Assembly: GCA_965248855.1 (NCBI GenBank)
Contig: CBDFKQ010000010.1
Coordinates: 274,432 to 338,431 of the forward strand
Direction: 5' to 3'
DNA from: CBDFKQ01 sp965248855
GTDB lineage: Bacteria; Bacteroidota; Bacteroidia; Cytophagales; 172606-1
Length of the DNA stretch: 64,000 bases
In this document: positions 11,501-20,310 of the stretch, piece after piece
Numbering within the stretch: position 1 is the first letter of the stretch
How the letters are laid out: each line of letters opens with the position of its first letter
The notes under the pieces: generated by a model
The model's database searches: none
Seen by the model: only the letters and a program-made list of their open reading frames with translations
Told to the model about the DNA's origin: nothing
Translations under genes and position numbers: made by a program

Positions 11501-12014
11501 CAAATTTTCTTTCCTTATCGATTTCAAATTGGGTAATAAAATTATATCCAATACCAATTTCAATCTTTGGCGTGAAGGCTTGGCTAAAGAAACTTTGTAT
11601 GGCAGGGGTGCAGCTGATGGAAAAATGGTGGGTCTTGGGGTGCAAGAAGTAAAAGATGCCGGTGGTAATGTAACAGGTTATACAGCAAATACTGCCAAAG
11701 TGGATGTGGAAACTTATTATAGTACTGTAAGGTCAAGAAATAATATTGGCGAACCTTTTGTATATAATGGAGGCTATGTACAGTTAAGGCAGGTTGCATT
11801 AAGTTATAACTTTGGCAGGTTGCTAAAGAATAATAAAGTGCTACATGGAGCTACATTTTCCATAGTTTCAAACAATACATTATTGCTTAAAAAGTGGATA
11901 CCTAACCTTCATCCGGAACAGATTTCATCAGGTGCCGATAATCTAATTGGTTTAGAAAGTGCTTCTTTACCACTTTCACGCAGCCTTGGTTTCAATGTTA
12001 TGTTAAAATTTTAA
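8541..12014 (+). CDS. SusC/RagA TonB-dependent receptor with STN domain
   Basis: This is a 1157-residue outer-membrane receptor that imports a ligand using TonB energy. It has a signal peptide near residues 1-40 (ending YAHETNAQ) and an STN domain at about 45-120 (LSIEQQSIKTVLNKIEG), the periplasmic arm that signals to FecR. A carboxypeptidase-D-like regulatory domain follows at about 134-210 (ITGTVIGKRDRQPIPGVNIL), then the SusC signature DEVVVTALGIKKESRALGYA. The plug (about 220-350) contains RIRGQASINGDNSPMIVING and ESVTVLKGLSASALYGSDA. The long beta-barrel ends in an aromatic-type terminus (LGFNVMLKF). The susD-like gene starts 28 bp downstream. The ligand may be a glycan given the flanking GH31 and beta-helix genes, but this is inference. 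Confidence 0.96.
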   Translation: MKKYLEIKQFLLLLMRITFPQIAVILLFTGISYAHETNAQDILDKKVSLSIEQQSIKTVLNKIEGLIEVQFVYSPKVIKSDQKITLNVYERKLSMVLHELFENQDISFEIIGGQIVLKKKNKNSSLLETPDQQITGTVIGKRDRQPIPGVNILVQGTNIGGITDGNGKFTITAPDNATLVFSFIGYTPQIIKLTGQSEINVELEEDVKSLDEVVVTALGIKKESRALGYATTIVPTEQLTTIRTPNVGNSLEGKVAGLNITPPTGGPGSSSKIRIRGQASINGDNSPMIVINGVRVNNDINSNTGGNGRDNQGTDQGDGLNSINPDDIESVTVLKGLSASALYGSDAKNGVIMITTKSGSKNQGLGVTLSSNIVQDKALDYTDYQYDYGQGEYGAVPTAANSNTTGQWSFGGKIDGSMVPLFDGTMRPYTAEKHRIKKFFRPAITTNTTLGLSGGNDKGSFNLSLGNMAAQSIVPNSDFTRNTANLGINYNLSKDLNVSANIIYSNEYNRNPPVIWGQNFGSIPNSLYLMSNTIPLDVLENSRKDANGNEIKFSRFAPRSNPYWSALERFEHQKRDRLIANVAVKYNILTWLYIQGRISQDYGIRNAELNQPNGSQGLNPVTPPNYTGSYYQGVIQSRFLNMDALAVAEKKFGDFGVNLTLGTSRYRTRYQSNDMNVTGFQIRNLYTIPNGLNKDPGYYFDRTIRNSLYGAAEISYKNFIFLNGTGRNEWYSTVNPNQNSYFFPSISASLVITQIWKNAPKWLDYLKIRAANANSAGAPGPYNLYQNYNLANNLYGGIYPNGFINGSQINNSLLKAYNVNEKEIGFELKTFNNRLNLDVAFYKKVTNNQPLSQQISDASGFLSKIINVAESENKGVEILLSGTPIKANNFNWESSFNVSYNISRLNSLIGNGTSIVVGSGPFTGQIAEIVGKELGQIQAYGYRRSPDGQIVNDGGGQPYASNGYLTYGSALPKWVGGFTNTLSYKDFKFSFLIDFKLGNKIISNTNFNLWREGLAKETLYGRGAADGKMVGLGVQEVKDAGGNVTGYTANTAKVDVETYYSTVRSRNNIGEPFVYNGGYVQLRQVALSYNFGRLLKNNKVLHGATFSIVSNNTLLLKKWIPNLHPEQISSGADNLIGLESASLPLSRSLGFNVMLKF

Positions 12015-12042
12015 CCTACAAAACTCTCAATATAATAGTTAT

Positions 12043-13590
12043 ATGAAAAAATTTATTTTTATATTTTTCGGCTTTGGGCTGATATTTCAAGGTTGTGGCA
12101 ACTTTGGTGATATAAATGTTAACCCTACATTGCCATCGAAACTTCCCCCAAATATTCAATTGAATCATGCTATTCAGTTATCATCTTTTCCCAGCAGTAT
12201 GCTCTATTATGAAAATATTATAGTTCAATATGGAATGGCACAGAATTTAGGTGTTTGGCAAGGTGCAAATGTAAATCAATTGAACATCAATGCTACAAAT
12301 GGAGTTTGGGTAAACTATTATGAAAATGCAGTGAATCAATTGGTTGATGCTCTTGACTCATCTAAATATAATATAATTTATGCTAATGGTTATCAGGAGG
12401 CAAGAATATGGAAAGCCTATGTATTTATGATATTGACCGATACCTATGGTGATATACCCTATTTTCAAGCGGGGCAGGGTTATATTAAGAAAATAGATGC
12501 ACCCGTATATGATGCTCAAAGCGATATTTATCAAAATATAATTTTTGAACTTACTGATGCATCCTCGAAACTTGATGCTTCTAAAGATGTTGAGGCAACA
12601 GATGTTTTATATCAGGGTGATATAGGAAGGTGGAAAAGATTAGCTAATTCTTTATTATTACGGGCAGGAATGAGGCTTGTAAAAGTTAATCCAACACTTG
12701 CGCAAAGTACAGTTCAGGCTGCTGTGGCAGGAGGCGTAATGACAAGTAATGCAGATAATGCCTATTTTAAGCATGAAAATAACTATCAAAATCAGTTAAG
12801 CGCCCAACTCAATGCTACTGAAAAGGCAAATTACTATGTAAACAATACGTTTGTTACCTATTTGCAATCAACCAACGATCCACGTTTAGATGCAATATCA
12901 GTTGTTTATAATGATCCTGCAAAAGATATTTCAGGTATAACAGTTAAGGATACCATTAGTACTAATCAAATTGGCATGATATCAGGCTATGCAATACCCA
13001 ACCTGATCAACAGCACAAATTATCCTGGCTCTGTCTTACATAAAGCCCCACAGGGCTTTAATTATTCACAGTTCAACAGAGAAAGTATTGCAAGTATTAC
13101 AGCACCTAATTTTTTTGTTACTTATGCACAAACCTGTTTACTGCTTGCTGAAGCTGAGCAAAGAGGTTGGGTAACAGTAGCCGGCAAGTCTGTATCAGAC
13201 CTATATAATACAGGTATAACTGCGCACATGCAGCAGCTTGCTTCTTATGGAACGTATGGCGTTATTAATAGTAATCAGATAACCGCCTACCTTGCTGCCA
13301 ATCCTCTTATTGCCGGTAATGAACTACAACAAATCAATACTCAGTATTGGGTAGCTTGTATTGGTAACCCTTCAGAATCATGGTCTAATCTCAGAAGGTC
13401 AGGTTATCCAAACTTCTTACTCTCCAATCCTTCTTCACAACAGGATGTAGTTCCGGCAGGTAGTATTATCCGCAGGTTAGTATATCCTATTAATGAACGG
13501 AATTATAATAACGCTAATCTTCAGGTTGCCATAGGTCGTTTACAGGGTGGCGATAGACTTGATTCACATGTATGGTGGGACACTAAATAA
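12043..13590 (+). CDS. SusD/RagB-like outer-membrane lipoprotein
   Basis: This 515-residue partner of the preceding SusC sits on the cell surface and captures ligand over the receptor. The lipoprotein signal is MKKFIFIFFGFGLIFQGCGN with the lipobox cysteine near residue 18. The body fits the SusD-like_2 branch: IWKAYVFMILTDTYGDIPYF, then DIYQNIIFELTDASSKL, then WKRLANSLLLRAGMRL. Near the C-terminus are TYAQTCLLLAEAEQRGW and RRLVYPINERNYN. Sequence-divergent SusD-like proteins of this type are also used for non-glycan ligands. A perfect hairpin terminator follows. Confidence 0.93.
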   Translation: MKKFIFIFFGFGLIFQGCGNFGDINVNPTLPSKLPPNIQLNHAIQLSSFPSSMLYYENIIVQYGMAQNLGVWQGANVNQLNINATNGVWVNYYENAVNQLVDALDSSKYNIIYANGYQEARIWKAYVFMILTDTYGDIPYFQAGQGYIKKIDAPVYDAQSDIYQNIIFELTDASSKLDASKDVEATDVLYQGDIGRWKRLANSLLLRAGMRLVKVNPTLAQSTVQAAVAGGVMTSNADNAYFKHENNYQNQLSAQLNATEKANYYVNNTFVTYLQSTNDPRLDAISVVYNDPAKDISGITVKDTISTNQIGMISGYAIPNLINSTNYPGSVLHKAPQGFNYSQFNRESIASITAPNFFVTYAQTCLLLAEAEQRGWVTVAGKSVSDLYNTGITAHMQQLASYGTYGVINSNQITAYLAANPLIAGNELQQINTQYWVACIGNPSESWSNLRRSGYPNFLLSNPSSQQDVVPAGSIIRRLVYPINERNYNNANLQVAIGRLQGGDRLDSHVWWDTK

Positions 13591-13603
13591 ACTTTTAATT
13601 AAT

Positions 13604-13644
13604 TTCATAAAAAAGGCAGTTAAAAAACCTGCCTTTTTTATGAA
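13604..13644. terminator. Bidirectional intrinsic terminator after susD
   Basis: A perfect 16-bp inverted repeat (TTCATAAAAAAGGCAG / CTGCCTTTTTTATGAA) has a 9-nt loop. It has T-rich arms on both strands and sits between two convergent genes, so it probably serves both. Confidence 0.85.
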
Positions 13645-13706
13645 ATTTTCGCTTAAAATTAGAGTTTGTTATTCTGATTGCATTTTAATTATTTATCCTT
13701 TATAAA

Positions 13707-15656
13707 TTACCTGTGTTTCTTATTGGCAGACCATTTATTTTCACCACCTACATCTCTTATAAAATCATCCTCACCTTTACGGGAAGTTGCTTTTTTATTT
13801 CTTAATTGCACATTCTCTGTTGACATTTTTTCCAATTTTAACTCAAGCTCTTTTTCGTGGCGTCGCATTTCTTCCTGAGCGGCGAGCATATCTTCCATAT
13901 TTTGCTTCAATTCATCTTCCTGATTACGCAACTGCCTGGTTAATAATTTTGATTTTTCGAAGAGGTCACGTGTTCTTTCATTTATTTTTGTGTTCAGGAT
14001 AAATGAAGCCAAACTTTCACTTATGCTTATTGTAAAATCAATTTCATATTGTTCTAATATCTTAAATGAGGCTAATTCTAAAACCCCTACCACTTTTTCA
14101 TTAATGGTAAGCGGAACGATTAAAACACAATTAGGATTTGCATAACCAAGACCAGATTTAATTTTAACGTATTCATCAGGCACGTTAGTTAAAAATAAGG
14201 TATGTTTTTCGGCAAATGCAACTCCCGCAAGCCCCTCGCCTATGGCAATTTTTTTATTTATAAATTTCTTCCTGTTATAAGCGTAACAAGCTTTTAATTC
14301 CAACATTGGCTTTTCATTTTCGCTTTCTTCCAACACAAATAAAACAGCCTGATTTGCACCCAATTGTTTTACGAAATTTTTAAGTACATTATCATATACA
14401 TCAATAAAATTATCATGGTTATCTCTAAGCATACCGGCAAATTTAGACAGCCCTTCACTATGCCATAATCGCCTTTTTTCAGCTTCGTCAATAATCTTTA
14501 ACTGTACAATAATATTGTTAAGGGTTCCGGTAACTTCGTCATTTTCGTTTACAGCCTTAAGCTCATTTGTGATTTTTCGCGTAGAAATATCTTCAATCTG
14601 TGTCATCACATCCCTAAACTTTAACACGATATTATCAAAACCTATTACCAGGGATTTTAATAAATGGCCGGATTTAATTTGGTTAATATTAATTGAAAGA
14701 TCTCCGGTTGAAATCCTTTCAACCGATTTCATCATTTCGGTAATAGGCTTGGAAATAGAAACATGCAACCAATACAAGGTGCACGAAATACCTATAGCGA
14801 TTACTAAAAATAAAATTATAAATGTTCTTATAATCTGAGAACTGACATTATCGGATTCCTGAACTATTTGTTTATTAATCCGGCTTAAAAACGTATTGGC
14901 TATGTTATATTTACTGTTTAATAAAAATCTTTTACCTTCTTTATCACTTAAGCCTATTTGTTTTTCAATATTTATTATTTTATAAAAAGTACTTTTATAA
15001 AGCACCAGTTGCTTTTTAAATTCCGTTTTTTCTGCCAAAGCACTTTCCGGTAATGCTTCGATATCGGTATTAAATTTCACAAAGTCATTATCAAATTTTT
15101 TTACATATTGAAAATCTTTGCGCATCAAAAAATCTTTCTCATGCCTGCGTAAGGATAAAATATATGTTTTATCGGTTATTAAATTTGAGTTTTCAATAAA
15201 ATGAATTGCATTTCGCATTTTGCCCTCTAAGCCATTGTTTTTAAATCCTTTTTCTTTTATCAATTCTGTTGCTTCTAAAAACAGGATAGAATAATCTTTT
15301 AGAATATCTTTTAGGCTATCAACCAATATGGTTGTGCCGGGGTTGGTTTGCTGTAATTCATTTTTTAATAAATTTATATTACTTATTAACATCCGAAGAT
15401 TTTTATCATAAGCCTCTAATTGAGAGTTTGTTCCTGTGGTGATAAAAGTAGTGTCGGATGATACATTAAGCAGAAACTCACCTTTTGAAGTTTGAAGTTG
15501 ATTAAGATAAAAGAAAGCTTCGCGAGAAATTTCAGAAAGGTTGTTGGTGCGCTTAATTTTATAAACAGAAGAAATTACATAAAAGCCAAAAAGGAGAAAG
15601 GACAGCACAATTAAAACCGGAAGCCAAATTAATTGTTTCTGAATATTTATTCTCAT
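13707..15656 (-). CDS. Membrane sensor protein: periplasmic domain, HAMP, GAF, coiled coil; no kinase
   Basis: This is a 649-residue membrane protein. TM1 is at about residues 12-32. A helical extracytoplasmic sensing region carries FYLNQLQTSKGEFLLN and YILSLRRHEKDFLMRKDF. TM2 is at about 278-298 (TFIILFLVIAIGISCTLYW). HAMP follows (ISKPITEMMKSVERISTGDL), then a GAF domain at about 410-550 (IAIGEGLAGVAFAEKHTLFL, VIVPLTINEKVVGVLELASF in outline). It ends in a Gln/Glu/Lys-rich coiled coil. No HisKA, HATPase, GGDEF or methyl-accepting domain follows, so the output is unknown. It has no operon partner, being flanked by a convergent susD and a non-coding gap. It may scaffold or signal to a separate kinase. 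Confidence 0.75.
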   Translation of the reverse strand: MRINIQKQLIWLPVLIVLSFLLFGFYVISSVYKIKRTNNLSEISREAFFYLNQLQTSKGEFLLNVSSDTTFITTGTNSQLEAYDKNLRMLISNINLLKNELQQTNPGTTILVDSLKDILKDYSILFLEATELIKEKGFKNNGLEGKMRNAIHFIENSNLITDKTYILSLRRHEKDFLMRKDFQYVKKFDNDFVKFNTDIEALPESALAEKTEFKKQLVLYKSTFYKIINIEKQIGLSDKEGKRFLLNSKYNIANTFLSRINKQIVQESDNVSSQIIRTFIILFLVIAIGISCTLYWLHVSISKPITEMMKSVERISTGDLSININQIKSGHLLKSLVIGFDNIVLKFRDVMTQIEDISTRKITNELKAVNENDEVTGTLNNIIVQLKIIDEAEKRRLWHSEGLSKFAGMLRDNHDNFIDVYDNVLKNFVKQLGANQAVLFVLEESENEKPMLELKACYAYNRKKFINKKIAIGEGLAGVAFAEKHTLFLTNVPDEYVKIKSGLGYANPNCVLIVPLTINEKVVGVLELASFKILEQYEIDFTISISESLASFILNTKINERTRDLFEKSKLLTRQLRNQEDELKQNMEDMLAAQEEMRRHEKELELKLEKMSTENVQLRNKKATSRKGEDDFIRDVGGENKWSANKKHR

Positions 15657-15810
15657 GCAAAAAAAATTATTTCAATGAAGAAAAATTAAACTGATACTCA
15701 ATATAAAAAAAATTAAATTAAATAATTATAAATTTATTTAATAAGGTAAAGATAGAATTTTAGAATATTAAAAAAAAGATCCCAAATTCCCAAATAAGGT
15801 TGAATGCTAT

Positions 15811-15845
15811 TATGAATATATTGATATTGATAAAACGATAATTTA
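15811..15845. repeat. AT-rich palindromic intergenic repeat, copy 2
   Basis: ATATTGATATTGATAAAACG, read on the minus strand, gives the family core CGTTTTATCAATATCAATAT. It is non-coding, between the sensor gene and truA. Confidence 0.6.
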
Positions 15846-15885
15846 GAATTTATTTATCATCGTGATTTAGTTTCTTTTAATTTCC

Positions 15886-15977
15886 TACTTTTGGCTAAGG
15901 GATTGAAGTGAAAATCTTTTGTGAGGTACGAACAAAAAGATTGGAACGTAAAGCCCGGGCCACAGGCAAGCCCCAAA
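15886..15977 (+). repeat. Structured interspersed repeat, copy A (possible small RNA)
   Basis: The element begins at a perfect -7-like box (TACTTTTG, 15886-15893) and continues GGCTAAGGGATTGAAGTG. A hairpin, AATCTTTTGT / ACAAAAAGATT, is followed by GGAACGTAAAGCCCGGGCC and a second GC-rich stem. Two diverged copies lie on the minus strand near 49501-49586 and 35515-35600. No protein reading frame is conserved. The rest of the 15657-16068 gap is AT-rich with nothing else recognised. Confidence 0.65.
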
Positions 15978-16068
15978 TATTTATTTTATTTTTTTTATAC
16001 GTGAATAAAAGTTTAAAATATAAAAACCCATACATAAGAGAAAACCTGATTATATTGTTTTTAATATT

Positions 16069-16830
16069 TTAAATTAAATTTATAAGGTATTCTATTTCGC
16101 TTTTATATTTTATTTGTGTTAAAAATAAGCCTTCTGCAGGCACATTACGCCCTGCATTTTTCCGGTTTTTACTTTCAATAATTTCTTCAAATTCTGATAA
16201 GCTTGTTTTTTTCAAACCCACATCCAATAATGTACCTACAATAGCCCTTACCATGCCCCTTAAAAAACGGTTAGCCGAAATATGAAAAGTAATTTTTCCC
16301 TCATTTACTTTCCAATATGCTTCGGTAACTGTACAAATAAACGTGGCAACATCTGTATGGGTTTTGCTGAAAGATGAAAAATCTTTTTCGCCTATTAGTT
16401 TTCCGGCTGCGCTGTTCATTAAATCTACATCTAAGAGATGTGGAAAAAAATAAGAAAATTCTTTTAAAAATGGATTTTTAACACGGTGTATATGATATTG
16501 ATAACTGCGCGAAACAGCATCAAAGCGGGCATGATGATCTGGTTTAACTTCAACTATTTTATAAATGGCAATGTCGTGAGGCAATAATGTATTGATCTTA
16601 TAAATAAAATCCCGGATGTCGGCGATTGCAATTTCAACATCAAAATGTAAAAATTGTTGACAGGCATGTACGCCGGTATCTGTTCTTCCACTTCCAAAAG
16701 TTTCTATTTCGGTTCTAAATATTATTTTAAGTGCCTTATTAATTTCATTCTGAACCGAATTGGCATTTTCCTGAATTTGCCAACCGTGGTAATGCGTGCC
16801 TTTATAACTAAATTCTATAAAATATCTCAA
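16069..16830 (-). CDS. truA: tRNA pseudouridine synthase A
   Basis: This enzyme converts uridines 38-40 of the tRNA anticodon arm to pseudouridine. The 253-residue protein has the family layout. The N-terminus RYFIEFSYKGTHYHGWQIQ is typical, and the catalytic aspartate lies near residue 51 in GSGRTDTGVHA. Later motifs include HARFDAVSRSYQYHI and FLRGMVRAIVGTLLDVG, as in TruA. It is the last gene of a co-directional set (hldD, exonuclease, truA) with gaps of 38 and 79 bp. Confidence 0.96.
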   Translation of the reverse strand: MRYFIEFSYKGTHYHGWQIQENANSVQNEINKALKIIFRTEIETFGSGRTDTGVHACQQFLHFDVEIAIADIRDFIYKINTLLPHDIAIYKIVEVKPDHHARFDAVSRSYQYHIHRVKNPFLKEFSYFFPHLLDVDLMNSAAGKLIGEKDFSSFSKTHTDVATFICTVTEAYWKVNEGKITFHISANRFLRGMVRAIVGTLLDVGLKKTSLSEFEEIIESKNRKNAGRNVPAEGLFLTQIKYKSEIEYLINLI

Positions 16831-16909
16831 ATGAAAATAATTTTTACAAAGGTATCAGTTAACAATATTATACAGAGTGATTTATTTTTTTCAATTCGTA
16901 AAAAGATTT

Positions 16910-17953
16910 TTACAGTTGCTTTATTTCATTTGCGATTTTTTCTTCTTCGCTTTCTTCAATTTCACCACCATATTCTGTTTTTACTTCATCTGATTCAATA
17001 CCGGCTTCATTTAAAAACCTGCTAAAAACAGAGGTATAGCCGTGGGTTACAAAAACTTTTTCTGCTCCGGTAGCTTTCACTGCGGCAATTAATCCGTTCC
17101 AATCGGCGTGGTCAGATAAAATAAAACCTGCGTCGGCATTTCTTCTTCTTCGGTTTCCGTTTATTTGCATCCAGCCACTGCATATCCCTAACGAATAAGG
17201 TTCAAATTTTTTCAGCCATGGGGAGCCGGCTGCTGAAGGCGGTGCAATAATTAAAGCATTCTTTGCTTTTTCTTTTGGCATATCGCTCGTCCACCGTGTG
17301 AATTTTTTTAATGGGATGCCAAAATCAATAAAAGCATTTTGCACTGCATCAATGGCACCATGTAAATATATATTTCCGATCGAATCTTCAATATTCTCTA
17401 AAATTCTTTGCGCTTTCCCTAAACTATAACCTGTTAAAATTGATTGTTTACCGGCATTTTTATTTTTCCACCACCAGTTATTTATATCATGGATAATATT
17501 TGCTTGCGATTGCCATCGGTACACAGGTAACCCGAAAGTGCTTTCAGTAATAAAAACATTGCATTTAACAGGTTCGAAAGCTTCACTCACACCATCATAT
17601 TCTATTTTATAATCGCCCGAAGCCACCCAAACTTCTCCTTCATATTCAACCCTCACCTGTGCCGAACCTATAATGTGGCCGGCGGGATATAAAGTAATTT
17701 TTACTCCGTTTATAAATAAAGTTTCGTTATAATCTACCGTTTGTAAATTTATATTCTGCCCCAGCCGCAATCGTAATATAGGTTCAGATAATTTGTGAGC
17801 CAGATATGATGTGCTGCCCCATCGCGCATGATCGGAATGAGCATGAGTGATAATTGCTTTATTTACACCACGCCAGGGATCAATGTAAAAATCGCCCTGC
17901 CTGCAATAAATCCCTTTATCGGTAAATGTTAAAAGCTGTTTTTTTTTATTCAA
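16910..17953 (-). CDS. Ligase-associated DNA exonuclease (metallo-beta-lactamase fold)
   Basis: This 347-residue nuclease belongs to the metallo-beta-lactamase/beta-CASP-related group that often accompanies an ATP-dependent DNA ligase. The metal-binding motif HAHSDHARWGS lies near residues 36-46. Further motifs are LYPAGHIIGSAQV and WVASGDYK, and near the C-terminus FILSDHADWNGL and KVFVTHGY. No ligase gene lies next to it here, so the name rests on family resemblance. It is followed by truA and preceded by hldD on the same strand. Confidence 0.88.
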   Translation of the reverse strand: MNKKKQLLTFTDKGIYCRQGDFYIDPWRGVNKAIITHAHSDHARWGSTSYLAHKLSEPILRLRLGQNINLQTVDYNETLFINGVKITLYPAGHIIGSAQVRVEYEGEVWVASGDYKIEYDGVSEAFEPVKCNVFITESTFGLPVYRWQSQANIIHDINNWWWKNKNAGKQSILTGYSLGKAQRILENIEDSIGNIYLHGAIDAVQNAFIDFGIPLKKFTRWTSDMPKEKAKNALIIAPPSAAGSPWLKKFEPYSLGICSGWMQINGNRRRRNADAGFILSDHADWNGLIAAVKATGAEKVFVTHGYTSVFSRFLNEAGIESDEVKTEYGGEIEESEEEKIANEIKQL

Positions 17954-17991
17954 ACTAAATGTTATTAAATTATTTTCTTTAAATAAACCAT

Positions 17992-18957
17992 TTAATAAAA
18001 TCTTTTTTCTTTTAAATAATTTTCTACATAATCTTCCACACCTTCTTCAAGGGTATGGAATGGTTTATTATAACCTATTGATTTTAATTTATCCATTTTG
18101 GCTTCGGTAAAATATTGGTATTTATCACGAATGTCAACCGGGGTGTCAATAAATTCAATTTGCTCATCCACATTCATCGCCTTAAATGCATTTTTAACTA
18201 AATCAAGAAAAGTTCGTGCCTTACCGCTGCCTAAATTATAAATTCCCGAATTTTTGCGGTGGTTCATTAAAAAAATACACACTTCTATTAAATCTTTCAC
18301 ATAAATAAAATCGCGCATTTGTTCACCATCTTTAAAGTCAGGATGATGGGAACGGAATAATTTCATTTTTGAAGTATTTGTAATTTGGTTAAATGCGTGG
18401 AAAATAACGGAAGCCATTCTGTTTTTATGAAATTCATTTGGCCCGTACACATTAAAAAACTTTAACCCCGCCCAAAAAAATGGTTTTTCTTTTTGTTGCA
18501 AAGCCCAAATGTCAAATTCATTTTTTGAATCCCCGTAAGGGTTTAGTGGTTTTAATTGTGGGATTAAATTTTCATCGTCGTCATATCCCATTTCTCCCAA
18601 ACCATAAGTAGCTGCGGACGACGCATAAACCAATGGAATATGATATTTAACACATTTTTGCCATATATTTTTTGAATAGTTTACGTTCAATTCATCAAAA
18701 ATATTTTTATCAAACTCAGTCGTGTCAGTACGGGCGCCGATGTGGAAAATAAATTCTACCCCTTCATAATTTTTATCCAGCCAATTAAAAAATTCACTTC
18801 TTTCTACCCGTTCTTTTATTTTTTTTCCTTCAAGGTTAGGTAATTTACCAAGTTGACTAAAATCATCAACAGCAATGATATGGTTAAATCTATCCCGGTT
18901 CAATCGGCTTATTAAACAACTTCCGATAAAACCTGCGGCACCGGTTACAACAATCAT
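17992..18957 (-). CDS. hldD: ADP-L-glycero-D-manno-heptose 6-epimerase
   Basis: This enzyme makes the heptose precursor of the lipopolysaccharide inner core. It is a 321-residue short-chain dehydrogenase/epimerase. The NAD(P)-binding GAAGFIGS is at residues 6-13 and the catalytic tyrosine/lysine pair is in NPYGDSKNEFD. It also has FFNVYGPNEFHK and RDFIYVKDLIEVC. The gmhB gene of the same pathway is 8 kb away at 27135. Start ATG at 18957. Confidence 0.95.
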   Translation of the reverse strand: MIVVTGAAGFIGSCLISRLNRDRFNHIIAVDDFSQLGKLPNLEGKKIKERVERSEFFNWLDKNYEGVEFIFHIGARTDTTEFDKNIFDELNVNYSKNIWQKCVKYHIPLVYASSAATYGLGEMGYDDDENLIPQLKPLNPYGDSKNEFDIWALQQKEKPFFWAGLKFFNVYGPNEFHKNRMASVIFHAFNQITNTSKMKLFRSHHPDFKDGEQMRDFIYVKDLIEVCIFLMNHRKNSGIYNLGSGKARTFLDLVKNAFKAMNVDEQIEFIDTPVDIRDKYQYFTEAKMDKLKSIGYNKPFHTLEEGVEDYVENYLKEKRFY

Positions 18958-18970
18958 AATTATTTTTTAT

Positions 18971-19003
18971 TAATATATTGATATCGTTATTTTGATATTT
19001 TTC
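18971..19003. repeat. AT-rich palindromic intergenic repeat, copy 3
   Basis: ATATTGATATCGTTATTTTG followed by ATATT. It shares CGTTATTTTGATATT exactly with the copy at 46631. It sits directly upstream of hldD in the divergent gap. Confidence 0.6.
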
Positions 19004-19148
19004 TTTTAAAAAAATGTTTAATCTGTTTAATTTTTAATGAATAATACCCTTCCTTAATGTGAAGCAAAATTGATGTAAAGGTTTCATGTTTCCAAAATAC
19101 TATCTCAATTTTCATATATTGGTGCCATAATTTTTAATTTTTTAATAC

Positions 19149-20072
19149 ATGAAAAATAATTTTATAAATCTCAATATTAAATGCAGCTTAATTTTTTTTG
19201 TTTTACTACTCTTCATACTCTCCTGTAAAGAAAAAAAACAAAGTGAAGGCACTCAGATTATATTATATAAAGACGACTTGGGTAGAGAAATTGTTTTACA
19301 CAATAAACCTCAACGCGCCTTATCCCTTGCACCATCCATGACAGAAATTTTATTTTTTGTTTGTGATTCCAATCAAATTGTAGGTGTTACTCAAAATTGC
19401 AATTTCCCGCCTGCTGTTAAAAATAAAAGGAAAGTTGTTAATTATCCGGCGTTAGATTTTGAAAGTGTGATACAAATTAAACCTGATATTATTTTTTCTG
19501 TTGAAGGTTTAACACCTCTTGACCAGGCAAAAAGGTTGGAAGAAATGGGGATGCCTGTTTATTTTCAGAAGTACGAAAAGATTAAAGATATTCTTCAGGG
19601 TATTAGGGATGTAGGGAAAATAATGGGTCAAAGAGTGAGAGCGGATAAATTGGCTGATTCGTTAGAGGCAGAAAGAAAAAAAATAAAAAGCGAAGTCAAT
19701 AATAAAAATAATGTTAAAACTGTATTGGCTATAACATGGTCAGATCCTATTTATGTGTATGGCAAAAACACTATTTTTACAGATAAACTTCTATTAATTG
19801 GGGCAAAAAATGCCGTTGATTCTCTTTTTTCAAATCCTTATCCTCAGGTTACGCGCGAATATATTTTAAAAATAAATCCTGATGTTATTATTGGAGGCAG
19901 TTTTGAAAAAATGGACAGTACTTTTTTTAAACTATATCCCGAGTTAAAAAGAATTAAAGCATACAAAACAAAACAAATTTATAAAGTCAATGACGATTTA
20001 ATGTCGCGCCCAAGCCCACGAGTGTTGGAATCGGTTTTAGAATTAAAAAAAATAATTGCAGGAAAGGAATAA
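19149..20072 (+). CDS. ABC transporter substrate-binding lipoprotein (cobalamin/siderophore type)
   Basis: This 307-residue periplasmic binding lipoprotein has a signal ending in LLLFILSCKEK (lipobox Cys near 26). The fold is BtuF/FhuD-like, with two lobes linked by a long helix. It has RALSLAPSMTEILFFVCDSN, VGVTQNCNFPP, FESVIQIKPDIIF and near the end INPDVIIGGSF. No permease or ATPase gene lies beside it, so it may deliver its ligand to a transporter encoded elsewhere. Cobalamin is the usual ligand for this shape in Bacteroidota, but the sequence does not decide it. Confidence 0.85.
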   Translation: MKNNFINLNIKCSLIFFVLLLFILSCKEKKQSEGTQIILYKDDLGREIVLHNKPQRALSLAPSMTEILFFVCDSNQIVGVTQNCNFPPAVKNKRKVVNYPALDFESVIQIKPDIIFSVEGLTPLDQAKRLEEMGMPVYFQKYEKIKDILQGIRDVGKIMGQRVRADKLADSLEAERKKIKSEVNNKNNVKTVLAITWSDPIYVYGKNTIFTDKLLLIGAKNAVDSLFSNPYPQVTREYILKINPDVIIGGSFEKMDSTFFKLYPELKRIKAYKTKQIYKVNDDLMSRPSPRVLESVLELKKIIAGKE

Positions 20073-20310
20073 ATAATTGAAAACGACTAAAAATTTTAGC
20101 TTTAGTTAATCGTTCTACTTAAAATATTTAAAATCAACCAAACAGGTGAAAATTATGATTGAATAGCAGAAATGTTTTAATGGTAATGACTTAAAACAAT
20201 AAAATAAATTACCTGTAAGATTAATTGAATTTGACCGGCATTGTTTTCCTTAAAATATTTTGCAAAAAAACTTTTGTAACTTGCGCTAAAATTGATGAAG
20301 GTTTGCAGGT

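Noticed and set aside
15898..15977. tRNA-like or riboswitch reading of the structured repeat
   Set aside because: The hairpins do not form a cloverleaf and no riboswitch motif is present. The recurrence elsewhere fits a dispersed repeat better.
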